The notes below the pieces were generated by a model, which was given only the letters and a program-made list of their open reading frames with translations, had not been told where the DNA came from and did no database searches. From Saturnia japonica (taxonomy: Eukaryota > Arthropoda > Insecta > Lepidoptera > Saturniidae), in the NCBI GenBank assembly GCA_033032175.1, contig CM065311.1, positions 3,899,190 through 3,963,189 on the forward strand: 64,000 nt of DNA. Reading direction: 5' to 3'. Below are positions 13,200 to 26,077 of this stretch, one piece after another (within the stretch, counting starts at the first letter, position 1; every line of letters begins with the position of its first letter). A program made the translations under genes and the position numbers.

Positions 13200-15820
13200 G
13201 AATTTGAAGTAAAAAAAAACATCAATATGTCATTAATAATCTATTTTAACTTGCAATATTGAAGTGTGAATGATAAATATGAAATAGTAGCTAAACTGTT
13301 CTACTCTTCCACATCGGCAATCACCTGACCACATCGCCCAAATATCCCGTTTTTTCCTGATAACAAAAAAAAATCGAATGTCCATCCTTTGAATCATGAG
13401 TTATGGTCTTGTCTTAAGTTCATACAAAAATCCGATAGAAAAAAGGAAGTTCCGTTATTCCCGGATGTAAAAAATTTTGAAGAAACTTTTCCAATTTTTC
13501 TTGCCATAAATATTCGAACATTTTCAAACCAAAATAGCCAAATTGGTACAGCCGTTATAAAGGATGCGCTAACCAACGAACAGCATTTCATTTTTATTCT
13601 GAGGAAAAACTGTCATTGCCTTATCAATACTATGCAGATAACTGAAAATTAAATATTTACATATTAGGATTATAAATGTACTTTTTCGAAGTGTCATGCA
13701 GCATAAATTATTAGACGGATAAGTTGAAAGTTACATTATATTATGACGCCAGAAACATTTTTATTTATCCTTTTACTTACAAAAAACAATATTCCCAAGG
13801 TCTTTTATAGAATAGTTACAATAAAAAAATTAAAAATATTCCTTTCGTTTATAAAGCTAATTTTTTTTAAATATAAATCAACCGGCGTATAGTCTTTTCA
13901 AAATCGTTGGGAGATGATTTTACATGCTTAACAGGCTATAAAATATGTATTAAAAACTCCGTCAAATCCGAAAAGGGTACATGTATAGGTAGGTACCCCA
14001 ATGACATTACCAAAAAAATATCAAAATTTTTTTAATTATGAAAATAAAAATGTCATTGCGATTTAAAATTAATATATTTAGTTTTAGTTTCTCTAAAATT
14101 TAGCAAATTTTTAAAACGTGATAACACCGCCGACAGCCCCTACGCGGCGCGGCGCGGCGCAACGCAGCGGTACGTTTGATCGTATGGCGGTACGCTGCGC
14201 CGCGCCGCCGCGCCCCTGTATTGCCATGTAAGTTTCCTCATTTAACTAATTATTTTAACATTTTATTAGTGGTATTTTTTTACTTATAATCTGAGATATA
14301 TAACATAAACAGGATATAATCTCGATACCTAATAACACCTTCACGGATCCGACGGGGTTTTTAATACACACTGTATATATCTTTTAAGTAGGTATTTACA
14401 TTTCATTTGAAACGCAAACAAGCTTAAAGCTTTCTGTAATTTTATTTCAAATTATAGAACAAATATTTTGTTTAGGTGATTACCACTGCCAGTAATGGAC
14501 GCGCACGCACGAGCTATTCATCCTGCTATTAGAATCCTTAATTGCTCTCAGATTGGTTATGTTACTCTCTTTTTATGGCAATGCGGTCAAACTTAATTGT
14601 TTTTATGTATGCCTGTTTTTTTAGCCTCAGCGTTATGAGTTCTGTTATCGGTGTGGTCTGTCATTAGAGAGGCACCTACCTAAGTACGTCTGACTTCGGC
14701 ATGTTAATTAAACTGATCGTTAATTAATTGTTAAATGATAATTTTAAGATTTTATTGTACGTGTGTTGACATTGAGATATGCTTAATATCAATTTTATGA
14801 TGTAAAAGATTTTGTTTATTTATTTTGAAGGTAATTTTCTTTTAATTATTATTTATGGCCTGTGTTATTTCATATTTGTTATGTTTAGATTTTTGTCGTT
14901 TGTGCACCACTCATAACTATTAAATAAATTCGATAAATGTAGGACAATAAATCATAATTTATTATATAATACGGGCTTACTGCACCATAGTGAGTGATTA
15001 GAGGTCCTATTTGGTGATACGCCCGACGACTTTCAGGATACCTTTGATAAAATTTTAATATATTTTTTTTACTTTATCGATCATATTAAACTTTTTTAGT
15101 TATTTACAATACGTTTTCTTGGATCGATTGTGATCCTAAAATATGGATCTCGACTATCTATCGCAACTGAGGAACGGTGTGTCATTGTATGTCCTGATAA
15201 CAATGTATATCTCCCGGATCTCAAGGTTTCCTTACGAAGGTTTTCATCACGATCATTTGATGAAATAAAATACTAATTAATAAGTTAAAATTAGTAAGGT
15301 TAAAGACTCTGTGGTACAAGCCGAGACGCGAAGTAAGGTACAGAACGAGGACTTAACTTGTGTACTAGGTAGTTATATGTTGTGTATTCAGACTGCTTAG
15401 GTTTTTATACGACATTATGAGTGCCCGATAAAACGCACGCAGACCTTACTTCGCTTATTACCTCTAATGGACCTTGACGAAATAGCCAATAAAGCCGGAG
15501 GCACGAAACTTACACTCAACACGGTAGCATTTACTGTGTGATTTGGATATTTTGAAAATCGCGCTTAAGCGGTGTTTCCTTTGTTTCAGCTCCCTGGGAG
15601 GCTACCGGGTAATAAAACAGTCCGCTTCGAACAATGGCGTTATAAAAATGTTGAGTTTTGCAAACATAATGACTCATGTGGATCCATGGAACTGACGATG
15701 TTCTCTGAACTGAACTTGATTAAACTTTTATGATTATTTTTATTATCCATATAGGCTTTAGCTTTATAATCTCTTTATATTTAATTGACTATGTGACCCA
15801 AGATAAGAACAGGTTAAGTA
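13200..15820. other. no gene seen outside the GC island at 14125
   Basis: The 87-codon plus and 65-codon minus frames at about 13390-13650 overlap each other and neither is recognisable. The remainder is AT-rich with short chance frames. Confidence 0.45.
14125..14216. repeat. GC-rich island with inverted (GCGGC)n arms
   Basis: GCGGCGCGGCGCGGCG at 14144-14159 is followed by AACGCAGCGGTAC, then an inverted counterpart GTACGCTGCGCCGCGCCGCC from 14190. The arrangement could fold into an imperfect hairpin. Confidence 0.55.
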
Positions 15821-15822
15821 AG

Positions 15823-15975
15823 CTCCTTGGGGATCTGGCTCTCAAGTGCAGTTGAGACTTTCAACTTGAGGATGGTAGTTAGCCAGGCGAGCATTAGAAA
15901 ATGCTGTTGGCTCTATCACAATGTTTTCTTTTATCGAAAGCTCGGGCTTAATGTAGGGATTCGATATCCGTACAC
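15823..15975 (-). repeat. tRNA-derived SINE, family A, truncated copy
   Basis: Inverted body GCTCTCAAGTGCAGTTGAG, TTGAGGATGGTAGTTAGCCA and a B-box remnant near 15958. It corresponds to the middle of the copies at 1541 and 55157. Confidence 0.6.
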
Positions 15976-16289
15976 GCAACCACAAACCGCCTTATTTATT
16001 AAAGTTGAAAGCAACACTAGATTTTGTTCCACTTTGATTGAACAAATATTTTCGATAAGAATATTAGGATCGTCATACAAATTTAACGTTTATATTAATA
16101 TACGCGTTCTAATTGCTTAATCGATTCAGTAAAATGTATCTAAACTTCACGTAGTAATTTGTTGGATACAGCTATGTTTTCAGATTTAATTAGTGGGTGG
16201 TTAAAGCGAAGGGTTTATGTTTCTGTTAAGTAGACCCGAAAGATAAAAGAAGAAGAATAAATTTATATCGGATGCCGTGGTCGACTTAT

Positions 16290-16560
16290 CTATATTTATT
16301 TAATAGGATGACTGACATATCAACGCACATCCCAAACTACTGGAAGACAGTGAACATTTGAATGCGGATTCCTTTTACATTGTAAGTGAACATTAAGAAT
16401 AGTTCTTTTGGAAATTCAACCCTTAATACGGTTGAAAAGGGGATGAAATTTGTGTGAAAATCCGTCATTTTGATTAATGAAAAATGGTATTTAGCAATTC
16501 AGTTAGAATGGGACATAAGTCAACTATGATGTGAGCGAAGCCGCAGGAAAAGCGCTAGTA
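16290..16560 (+). repeat. interspersed repeat ending in GCGAAGCCGCAGG...GCGCTAGTA
   Basis: GACTGACATATCAACGCACA TCCCAAACTACTGGA and the end GAGCGAAGCCGCAGGAAAAG CGCTAGTAGTA match a repeat type very common in Lepidoptera. It is followed by a short palindromic TAGTAGTATAC run (16555-16590). Confidence 0.55.
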
Positions 16561-16610
16561 GTATACACTACTACTAGTATATACTACTATATATGTGTAG
16601 AGATTTAAAG

Positions 16611-16876
16611 GTTCTCTTTACCTAATCGGGACAGCCCAACTGGTGAAATACCTCGACTCTACAGAAAATCGCTACCACATAACCTTGTGTTGTGTTCCTG
16701 CAATGAATAGTTTGTAGAGCTTCTTATGCAAGGAGGGATTAAGGCTTAAGGAAATGTGCTAGTTATACCTCTGGTGTTACAAGTGTCCATAAGCTAACCG
16801 GTAACGGTTACTGCTTACCATTACGCGGGCCGTACGCCTGTTTGCCACCTTAGTTGTAGCAAAATAAATTAAATAA
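16611..16876 (+). repeat. SINE-like repeat, family B, copy 2
   Basis: CAGCCCAACTGGTGAAATAC, ATAACCTTGTGTTGTGTTCC and the 3' end GCCACCTTAGTTGTAGCAAA give the best view of the family's full length, about 265 bp. Confidence 0.65.
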
Positions 16877-17867
16877 TTAGTCGCATGTGTAAAAAATACT
16901 ATACCTTACAAGTTAGTTACTGTATTTTGATGATATTGGCCCTATTATATTAGTAGCTTGTATGGAAAAGAATATACATATTAGAAAAGTATTATATTTT
17001 GTTTCCATTTCATTCATCGAAATAAATTTTAAAACAAAAACTGTGCAGAGGTCAAATTTACGCGCATTCACAGTATCGTAGACATAATAAGCATTATTGC
17101 GAATGCGTGTTGCAGCGAAACTGCTAGAGCATCCTTTTTATTTGGTAGGTACATGTGGCTTAACGTCGTTGGATCACGTGTTATATTAGGTCTAGTGGTC
17201 AGCTTATATTTATTTTAATATCTTAATACTCTTATTTACCTTATATTATTTTCGTATATATTATGATGTATTGTTTATTGTCAAATTTCCGGGACATCGG
17301 TTAGGTTAATATATTCGTCCGTTCAGATATCCTTTAGTGTAATCATCATTAGTTTAATATAGAATGTTTCATATAATTTGTTATGTATAATCATATAGTT
17401 TGTTTAAATTTGAGGATTGACAAACATGTCAAATACTATGATAGTTTTAGGACATGCGCAATTACATAAAAATATGTTTTCTTAATCGTAAGTTTTATTT
17501 ATTTACATAAAACCTATGATTCTACTATTCAGAAATATTTTTATAAATTCAAAAACTGAATCGTGTAGAACGTGTATTTGAAAGCTAGGAGAAAAACTTG
17601 TTATTATTCTTACGTAGTATTGTATTCTCTTTGATCATTATACGATAGACTATGGAATAGTAAAGATTGGTTTTTATAAATATAGAAAAAATAAGACAAA
17701 TTTTGTAAGACTCCAATTGAATTTATAATAATTATTTTTAAAAGTTAATATAACATTGGCATAAAAATATACAATGTAAATTATTGAAATGAACTGAAGA
17801 CTGAACTAAAATCACTGGAGAAACCTTATATCAGAATTTTGTATTAATATTCTACTATTTCCATTTC

Positions 17868-18060
17868 ATAATGACGAAAATCTGGATGGTCGAGATTATT
17901 ACGTTGAGCCGGCTGCTACAGACGATGGTTCTAGCTTCGAGTCTGCATTGAGCCGTTCCACCGAAACCAAGAGATCCCGACGCAGAACTATCTGTTGCTG
18001 ACAATTCTATTAATTGTGTCATTTGTGAGATAAACATTCAGGAGACCTGTCATGGATTAT
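17868..18060 (+). pseudogene. possible degraded coding relic
   Basis: A frame from about 17868 reads HNDENLDGRDYYVEPAATDD, GSSFESALSRSTETKRSRRR with protein-like composition and ends TICC-stop. A +1 shift continues as ADNSINCVICEINIQETCHG, which looks like a Cys-pair zinc-binding tail. It could be a transposase C-terminus relic. I cannot name the family. Confidence 0.3.
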
Positions 18061-18627
18061 ATTTTCTGTTTAATTTAACTACGGTATTTATAAATCTAGT
18101 ATTCTTTTTTTTTAATAATAAAGGAATATCAAAATTGTTATTATAGTATATAAAATTAATTAATTCGTGTAAATGTCCTGGAATTATATTTATAATAGAT
18201 TTTATTTTTCTTTCATTCCATATTCCCTTTTGGCTCTATAATTCTCTTATATAATAATTTAAAATAACTATATTTTAAGTTTAAGGGACTAAGTATTTTA
18301 ATAGTCTTAACATATGCGCATGCATGTTAAATGTTAGTTAAATTGTTTGGTTAAATTATGTTAAATTACATAATAAAATATTTAGTAAAATGAACTTTAT
18401 TTATTTGTATTGGTTACTGTAGAACTGTTCTAGTTTTTAAAAGTAAATGTCGGGTTGCGTAAATAAATAGATTTTGCTAAAATTAGTTTCGTCAAATGGT
18501 CAAAAAACATTCATTCAAATTAGGCCGTAACAACCTTCTTAGTGCGTTCTTAAGTGCCTACTTATGAAAGTTATAACCGCATATCTCTAGTTATAACATT
18601 AATACAGCTTATATAGGAAAACAACCA

Positions 18628-18720
18628 CACATGGAGTATTGTTATCATCTCTGGGCGGGAGCCTCCCTGTACCAGCTACTTCCTTTTGACCGCATTCAGC
18701 GTAGGGCGGCTCGAGTTATT
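18628..18720 (+). pseudogene. Jockey-like LINE reverse transcriptase fragment
   Basis: The frame reads HMEYCYHLWAGASLYQLLPF DRIQRRAARVI, the conserved segment just after the thumb of insect jockey-group reverse transcriptases. Both sides degrade at once; it is a fragment of about 31 codons. Confidence 0.75.
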
Positions 18721-18984
18721 GTAATGTTTATGTAAATATAAAATATTATATACAATACATATATCATATATATTGAAAAGGTATAAGTATGTTTATGTAA
18801 ATAGTAGATAGTTAGTTCATGATAGTTATTCAATTATTACTAAGATTCATAATCTATCTATACTTATAATAAAACAGTAAAGAGGCGAAAATATCTTTCA
18901 GAAAAAAGTATTACTGGTAGTTTTACAATCATGAATAAAGAAAATATCGACAGTTTTTGAAAATTTTGTCTATCTGTCTGTTAG

Positions 18985-20240
18985 TTTGTACGCTAAACAC
19001 GCAGAATCTAGTAGTAGTTTTATTTAATGACCGAATTTAATGAAACTTAGTATGATTGTAGTTTGTAGTCTGTAGATAGATACATTTAGCATAGCTAGGT
19101 ACATTTTTATATGTATGAACATATGTAGGTATGGTCTATATATTGCGTTTAAGATATGCACATATAAAAAGGAATGCATGTATCTATAATACTGTAATAT
19201 ATTTTGAATATAGAATCAAATTATGCGGAACTAGCTGTGCCCCACGGTTTCACCCGTGTTAATTTTATCCGTCAAACAACGTACCCGTGTTGCCAAAACA
19301 GACAAACCAAAAAAGTCATAGATGGGTTTATAACTATGTGTATGGAGGTCGTGATCTCTACCACACCGCTATATTACTGCACATGCCATGGCTGATGTCG
19401 AAACACGACAACAAAAAAAACATAGACGGGTTTATCACTATGTGTATGATGGTCGCGATCCCTACCACCTCGATACATTACTGTATATGCATTGATTGAT
19501 TTCGGAACATGACAAACCAAAAAAATCATAGGTGGGTTTATGACTGCGTGTATGATATTGTACTTATATTCCAATATGAATCCAACACATTAACCGTCCC
19601 AATTAAACTTCAAAAATAATTTAAATCATCCCTTATTATACCGCCTTGCGGGAAGGTTTTTTGAAAAATGTAAAACACCATATGTGTGATAACTGATAAC
19701 ACAATGAAATAATTCGCTTGTAGCAAAACTGTATAATACAGATAATTTACAATAGGTATATTGCTTAAAATATATAAAAACATGTGAGCCGCGGTCGACA
19801 GCGCACGGCTTGTTTTAATCATAAAATAAAACAGTAATTATGGCGTTCTGTGTAGTTAAAGACTTTAAAAACACTTCAGCCAATCTTAAAAAGAATACTG
19901 GACTATCATTTTATAGGTAAGTATTAGAAATACACTACATCTTATTAAGTCTAAGAATGTCAATAAATCAACAAAACAGTTGGCGTTGAAACTGATGTCA
20001 GTTCACCATTAGCGCGCATGTGGATTGGTGTTTCCATATTTTCTTCTTACAAACTTCCATCCCTTATTTTCTTCCCTTAAAGTTTTATTTTCACTAAAAA
20101 AAGTAGCCTATGTCCTTTCTCAAGGTACAATCTGCCTCGATACCATAATTCATCAAATCTGGTTCAGCGGTTTAGGAGTGAAAACGTAGCAGACAGATGA
20201 TAGACAGAGTTACTTTCGCATTTATGATATTAGTCAGTTT
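18985..20240 (-). repeat. family-D repeat, long copy
   Basis: One edge is AACTAGCTGTGCCCCACGGT TTCACCCGTGTT (19230). The interior has three related blocks of about 110 bp with CATAGATGGGTTTATAACTA or variants (19317, 19422, 19520). The other edge is ACAGAGTTACTTTCGCATTT ATGATATTAGT near 20205-20235. Blocks recur at 38980-39470. Frames here are repeat artefacts. Confidence 0.6.
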
Positions 20241-20261
20241 GGATAAAGCGGAAAAGTTATT

Positions 20262-20846
20262 TGTTTAAACACACTAATCTCTGGAACTACCAGTCGGTTT
20301 CGAAAAATTATTTTTGAATATGATAGCCAATTTCACGAGGAATATTATTGGCTTTAGGCTACAACTCTCAGTTTGCCTTAAATATTGATTTTTCTTGAGT
20401 AAGTCGGAAGTGGTAGCCCTCCCGAACTGGCGTAATGGTTAATGATACGTAAATACAATGTTCTACAAAAATATTGTCCCTTAGTATATCTAAAAAAAGT
20501 CCGCAATAGCATATGCCTAACTCTTATACATAAGCCACAATAAAGTATTTTGCGAATGTTTTTGTTGAAAATGAAAAATTGATTTATGAGCATTATTTTC
20601 AGAAATGGCAATATAATCCTTACGAATAAAGTTAATTCATCATAAAGACAATGATATGATGTTAAATTTTTCCCTTTTATAGTATGTTATTGGGACACAT
20701 AGTGAAGATAGTGAGAAATTAAAATAATTTGTACTTGCGGGAAGTGAGAACATTTATGATAGGCTATCACTAGAGCGTTGCCGGCGCGGTGCGGTGTTTG
20801 TCGGATAAAATTAAGACTGATGAAAGCGTGGGGCACAGCTAGTCGA
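20262..20846 (+). repeat. family-D repeat, second subtype, copy 1
   Basis: CACTAATCTCTGGAACTACC through GTTTGTCGGATAAAATTAAG to GTGGGGCACAGCTAGT. It is nearly collinear with 25535-26077 and, inverted, 57700-58345. Confidence 0.65.
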
Positions 20847-20849
20847 GTA

Positions 20850-22299
20850 ATAAAGTTACACCATTGATAAGAATATAGACGCGACACTGTGACTGTCTTT
20901 TAGTTCGTCGCTTTTGAAATAAGCTATTGTAGATCCAGCTGCCGAAAAGCGTACAGTCGGTGGTGACTGTCGAAGGATTGCCGATATAACATTGGCCACT
21001 TTTCTTGACACAGCCTGTTGGCACAGTGACATCGATTTTCCATGATACTATAAAAAACTCTTTTTAGTGAAAACATAATATGGGCTAGATGAACATGATG
21101 AATGAACAAATAAATATACTTACCTACATTAATTATTACCTCGCCTTGTACTGATACTAAAACTAAATCTGTAATGAGAATGACTTTGAAACAATTTTGT
21201 GATTTCTACTTAAAGTTTATGTGGTCGTTTGTTATTTTATCGTCGCTTGTAGATGTCTAGACTTCTATCATCTTTACGATCGAGAATAAATCAGGACAAG
21301 CACTACATTACCAATACTCATCAATTACTTTTAAGTTTTATCTAAAAAAAGCAATAAGTACAAATTTCGTATCGACTAAAAACTGAAATATAATATATTG
21401 CGACAGTGAAATATAACGTAAATTGAAATTGATATTTATCGCATTAAATACAGAAATCAAGGAAACAGAAAATGTAAATTTTTATGTTTGAACTTTTGCG
21501 AAGTGACAGAGTTTTTATAATTAATAATTGCTTTTTATATAAGGCAATAATTAGATACTAGATTATATTATTTAAGTCAAGACAAGTGTATATAGCTAAC
21601 GTACCTACTTCAGTACCTATTTATAATTGTCAACATATTACCTGTGATATTAGTAGGATTTATTGAAAAGGCTGCGATATATGATATATAAAATTGTTAA
21701 TTGTTGAAGTTGTACATTTATGGTTAATTAACGTTGCATACATTGTAATATATTAATATGTTAAATGAGTTAAATCTTAAAGATTATATTTTTAGGAGAT
21801 TATCTATTAGCTAGAGTTTCTTAAACAGTGATAGTGCTAATTGGGGTCATGGAAAGTGGATTCTATTTGGCAGGGGCCAGTTCATTTTTCTGTAAATGAT
21901 GATGCTGTCTAATTTTGTCATTTACAAACAGATGTTTTTATGATATTATTATAATTAAAATTTGGAAGTTATAATGGAAATTCGAGCAAAATGAACTACT
22001 ATTATAGAAGTTACTATCATCACCGAACTATAATGAAAATCCGGTTTTCGTATAATAATATTTCACCGTTTAATACAAATGCTGGTTCGTTGAGCAATAT
22101 TGAACTATGTCAACCATTTCTAATATATACTTAAAATAGTATTATTGTAAAAGAATAACTAAGCGTTTTCTTGATGGAGATAAATACAGTACTTTAGTAT
22201 TGAAGTTTTCGTCTCTAAGCTGTAAATTTATGCTTAGATTGTAAGCGGATTAGAAAATTAGCGTCATTGAAAATAAGCTAGGTGCGTTCTAAAGTGGGT
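20850..22299. other. no gene seen
   Basis: AT-rich. Two short minus-strand frames at 20839-21109 overlap each other and look like chance. Confidence 0.5.
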
Positions 22300-22725
22300 A
22301 ATTTGCGTCCGCCTACGTCATGTTTGCCGTCGAGTGTGCACTATGTAGTGCTTAGTGTGAACTGTAAGGGTAATTCGAGGACGGCGGGCGCGTGTCACTC
22401 GGCGCGACGCTCGCTGTAATCTCCCGCGAACGATTGCTCTATCCGGTAACGGAACGGACTCGAAGACCGGAGTATCGCTAGTTGATTATTGTACTTATTT
22501 GCGCGTCGGAAGCGTGTGTTGGTGCGGCGTGCCTGTGTGCGCAAGCGTGCGCGCAGTAGTGGGCCACCCAGCGCGCGGCCACACGCGTAGCCCACCCACG
22601 TGGCGGGGCTCGCGGCCCGCGGCTTTACCATCCATTGTCACACTCTCTTTCGCGGGAATCTCGCTACCAGCCGCTGCGTTGCACGATGCCGATACGCCGC
22701 TCTGATTGACGCATGACAGCTGATA
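22300..22725. promoter_or_regulatory. GC-rich island with near-Ci sites
   Basis: About 400 bp of CpG-rich sequence in an AT-rich setting. It contains two one-mismatch Ci/Gli words, GGCCACCCA (22562-22570) and GCCCACCCA (22590-22598). Short frames open on both strands resemble no protein I know and are probably by-products of GC content. It could be an enhancer, a Polycomb-type element or the start of a noncoding transcript. Confidence 0.45.
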
Positions 22726-22991
22726 TGATCGAAGTCTGATTTGTCAGAAGTAATATCAGTTGAAACTCAGAAAAAGTTTATAAATTATAAATTTGAGAAT
22801 GATTGACTACTCCATATTGCTAACAATTATCCGTGAAATAGTATTTTATGTGTTATAAGTTGTCTAGTAGGTTCTACTAATAGTAGAATTTCTATCCTTT
22901 ACATAATAAATAACTTTTTTGCTTAAAAAAAGAACGAAAGCACATTTATTAGATCTTAAAACTTGAACATAATTACAAACACGAAATTATA

Positions 22992-23697
22992 ACAAACTAG
23001 CTGGCCCGCGCAGCTTTGTCTGCGTCATATAAGAGAGAGAAAAAGGGTTAGAGAGAGTGGCTCATAGGCAACGTATTATAGGTGCTGCCTTCCTCCCACA
23101 TCATTCTGCATAATAAAAATGCACTCGCGGTTTTTGATCATTATTTTGCTGCCGAATTTATTTTAAAACTGTGATATCTCCTGATATATTTATTTAAATA
23201 AATTTTTGTAAAGGGTAGTTTTGTACAAAATGAAATATTTGTGATGAATAATGTATTTATTTTGATAAGGATTAACACTATGTAAATCACCTTCGCAAAT
23301 AATTTATTATTTTAGAACAAATTTTCTTACCATAAAAAAGGTTACATTGAGTAAACCTTAAAAGATAGATATATTATCGCGGACTTTTTTTAGAACTTTT
23401 TAAGAAAAACAATTCTGTCACACACGATTGTTGCGTAACTTTAACATTCACGTATCGCACGTAGTGGAAGCTCTCAAAAGGAATAAATTTCCCCCGTTTT
23501 TGCAACATTTTGCATTTATGCTCCGCTCCTATTGGCAGTAGCGTGGTGTTATATAGCCTATAGCCTTTGTCGATAAATAGGCTATCCAACACTAAAACAT
23601 TTTTTCCATTCGAACCAGTTGTTCCTGAGATTAGTGTGTTCAACCAAACAAACAAACAAACAAACTCTTTAGCTTTATAACATTAGTATAGATTAGG
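22992..23697 (-). repeat. family-D-like repeat, complete copy about 0.7 kb
   Basis: Edges are AACTAGCTGGCCCGCGCAGC and TTATAACATTAGTATAGATTA, with (CAAA)n just inside the latter. The interior has GGCTATCCAACACTAAAACA and CTATTGGCAGTAGCGTGG. This architecture is very common in Lepidoptera. The 93-codon minus frame is repeat sequence. Confidence 0.65.
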
Positions 23698-23699
23698 AT

Positions 23700-24840
23700 A
23701 TTATTATCTACTTATAATTATTTATGACATTACAACGTTGTAAAACAAATATCGCTTTAACATCAAAAAGTTCTCCAGCTCAGCATGGTTAAAAGGCTTT
23801 AATGATCTAAATGAAAGAGAAAGGACAACCATTGACGTATGGTATTTAAAATAATACTTCGATTGCTATTTCATTCGTCATTTTTTAACAGTATTTATAA
23901 TGCATATACCTACAATATATAAAGTACCTACCCTTCGCAGTCCCACAACTATATGATGATCTTGTGAAAGTGAAATGATATGTAGCGAAATAAAAGCAAA
24001 AGCAATCGATGATGTATTAACAATCTAATAGGATGAAATGTAGGTATATATGTAGTTTATACGCAGTTCTTGAAGTGTGTAAGAATGTTTACTTCACCCC
24101 GCGTTATGCCATGCTACAGTAGCCACGCTTCGTTCTCGAATTTCATCCACTTTGATCACTTTACACGTATTTGTTTATTTACACACTCTTATTATTATTA
24201 TTAAAAAAATGTACTTCCCCTTTTGATTCTAGGTATTTTTAAGCGACTTAAAAAAAAGGAAGAGGTTCTTAATTCGAATGTTTTTTTTTAAATAGATTTA
24301 CAGCCATAACTTCTCTGTTTATGGACCAATTTCAATGATTCTTTGTTTGTTGGAAAGGGGATAACTCAAGCGCGATTCCATTTCATTGGTATTGGACCTT
24401 CTACTTCGAAGATACACTAGGGAACTCCTCAAAATCATTGAAGTTGTTTTTTTTTTGTCAAAAATTGTCTTGTGGAAGTTCTGTTCATATATTGCTATTT
24501 GGGATCAGAGTGGTAACAACCATGTATTCGTTTAAAACATGACTAAAAATTAAATTTAAACGTCCTGATTATAAAGTGTAGCTACAAAAACATAGCGATA
24601 GGATTGACGACAGACTTTTCACTTATGGTTGGTAGCTGGTCAACCATGTTTCACTATATTTAGCCGTGATTTTATAGTTTACCAAAACTATTGGCTCATT
24701 TTAGGATACGCAATCAACTGCTTCGATGTCACGTGAAGTCCGCTAACGGTTCCATTGAGTCATAACCGCTACACATTTCTCGTACACACAGTACGTCCAC
24801 TTGAAAATTAAATTCTATCAACTAACTATCAGTTATTAAA
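23700..24840. other. no gene seen
   Basis: At 24230-24480, GGAAGAGGTTCTTAATTCG and ATAACTTCTCTGTTTATGGA look like an interspersed repeat remnant. Otherwise AT-rich. Confidence 0.45.
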
Positions 24841-24844
24841 TAGT

Positions 24845-25045
24845 CTTGGCCTCCAAAACTAGAGCACGCCACTTGTCCCGATCCTGGGCAGATTCTTGTC
24901 AATTGTCGGCTTGAAATTTACACAGATCTGCGTCTACAGTGTCACGCCAACGATACCTGGTCCCAGCAATCGGACGCCGCCCACTCAGTTGTTCCATGTA
25001 TGCTGTTTTGACTACTCGATCCTGTCTCATTCTTTGTAGGTGTCC
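24845..25045 (-). pseudogene. Non-LTR retrotransposon C-terminal fragment
   Basis: On the minus strand the frame reads LGHLQRMRQDRVVKTAYMEQ, LSGRRPIAGTRYRWRDTVDA, DLCKFQADN-stop-QESAQDRDKWRALV. This is the GH..RM..DR..GRRP..R..RW.D...DL...W..AQDR..WR pattern closing many insect LINE polymerases. A TGA replaces the expected Trp before QESAQDR. The homology may extend leftward in other frames to about 25200. Confidence 0.7.
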
Positions 25046-25534
25046 GAGTCAGCGAAGTCTATGAGATTTTGTTTCGCTTATGGTGATAGTCTCGGCTACC
25101 AACTCCTCAATCTGAGCATTCTTTCGGATCCTCCAAGTGCCATCGTCTCACTTGACATGTGTCAAGATCTTTCGGAGGACTTTCCTTTCCGGCACCAGGA
25201 GCTTACTTTTTCTTTTTTTGTTAATGTCCAAACTTCACAGCGGTAAATAATATAAAGTATTTAAGAAATCTTAATTTTCAACATTATTTACCTATAATAT
25301 TTTTAACACGATTAGTACATATTTTTATCTACAGTGGCGTGTCCCGGGAAGATTTTACTGTTCGTCTATAGGTAAATGAATATAATCCAAAACATTAATT
25401 TTTAAATTTGTTTAATGTTAAGGAAATAAGCCTCTTTAATGTTACCGCTGTGCTATCAAAAAACGAAGTTTCAGGGCATGTCCAATCTCAGTGTCATCAG
25501 TGTGGGCATCACAAATTCCCAACTTAAATTACAT

Positions 25535-26077
25535 ATTTTTGTATATGATAGCCAGACTCTCAAGGAATAGTATGGGCTAAATAACATTAGGCCACAACTC
25601 TCAGCTAGCCTTAAATATGGTTTTTTATTACGTAAGTTGGAAGTCGAAGCCCTCCCGAACTGTATTATGCGCGTGCGCTGGCGTAATCGTTACGGATACG
25701 GAAATACGATGTTCTACAAAAATATTTGTCCTCAGTATATTAATATATGCCTAAGAATATGCCCTTATACATAAGCCACAATAAGGTATTCTATGGCAAA
25801 GATATGTTGAAAATTAAAAAGTGATTTATAAACATTATTTTTAGATATGGCTTATTACTCCTTACGAATAAAACTTACTTTATCATAAAGACAATTTTAT
25901 GAAGGTAAATTTTGGTTTTATAATTTGTTTTTTTGGACACATAGTTTAGGAGATAATGAAAAAAAAAAAAATTAGTACGTGCGGGAAGAACAATCATGAT
26001 AGACAGACGGGTGCGTTGGCGGCGCGGTGTTTGTCGGATACCATTAACACGGGTGAAACCGTGGGCTAAAGCTAGTT
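25535..26077 (+). repeat. family-D repeat, second subtype, copy 2
   Basis: Shares ACAACTCTCAGCTAGCCTTA, AGCCCTCCCGAACTG, TGTTCTACAAAAATATTTGT and the end AACACGGGTGAAACCGTGGG CTAAAGCTAGTT with the copies at 20262 and 57700. Confidence 0.65.

Noticed and set aside
13389..13652. 87-codon plus frame overlapping a 65-codon minus frame
   Set aside because: No recognisable motif on either strand, and the composition is that of AT-rich noncoding DNA.
19204..19822. Five frames of 60-70 codons on both strands
   Set aside because: They all fall in a family-D repeat with internally repeated blocks.
22395..22705. Frames of 78 and 68 codons in the GC-rich island
   Set aside because: They overlap on opposite strands, are Arg/Ala-rich and resemble no protein. 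GC-rich DNA lacks stop codons by composition.
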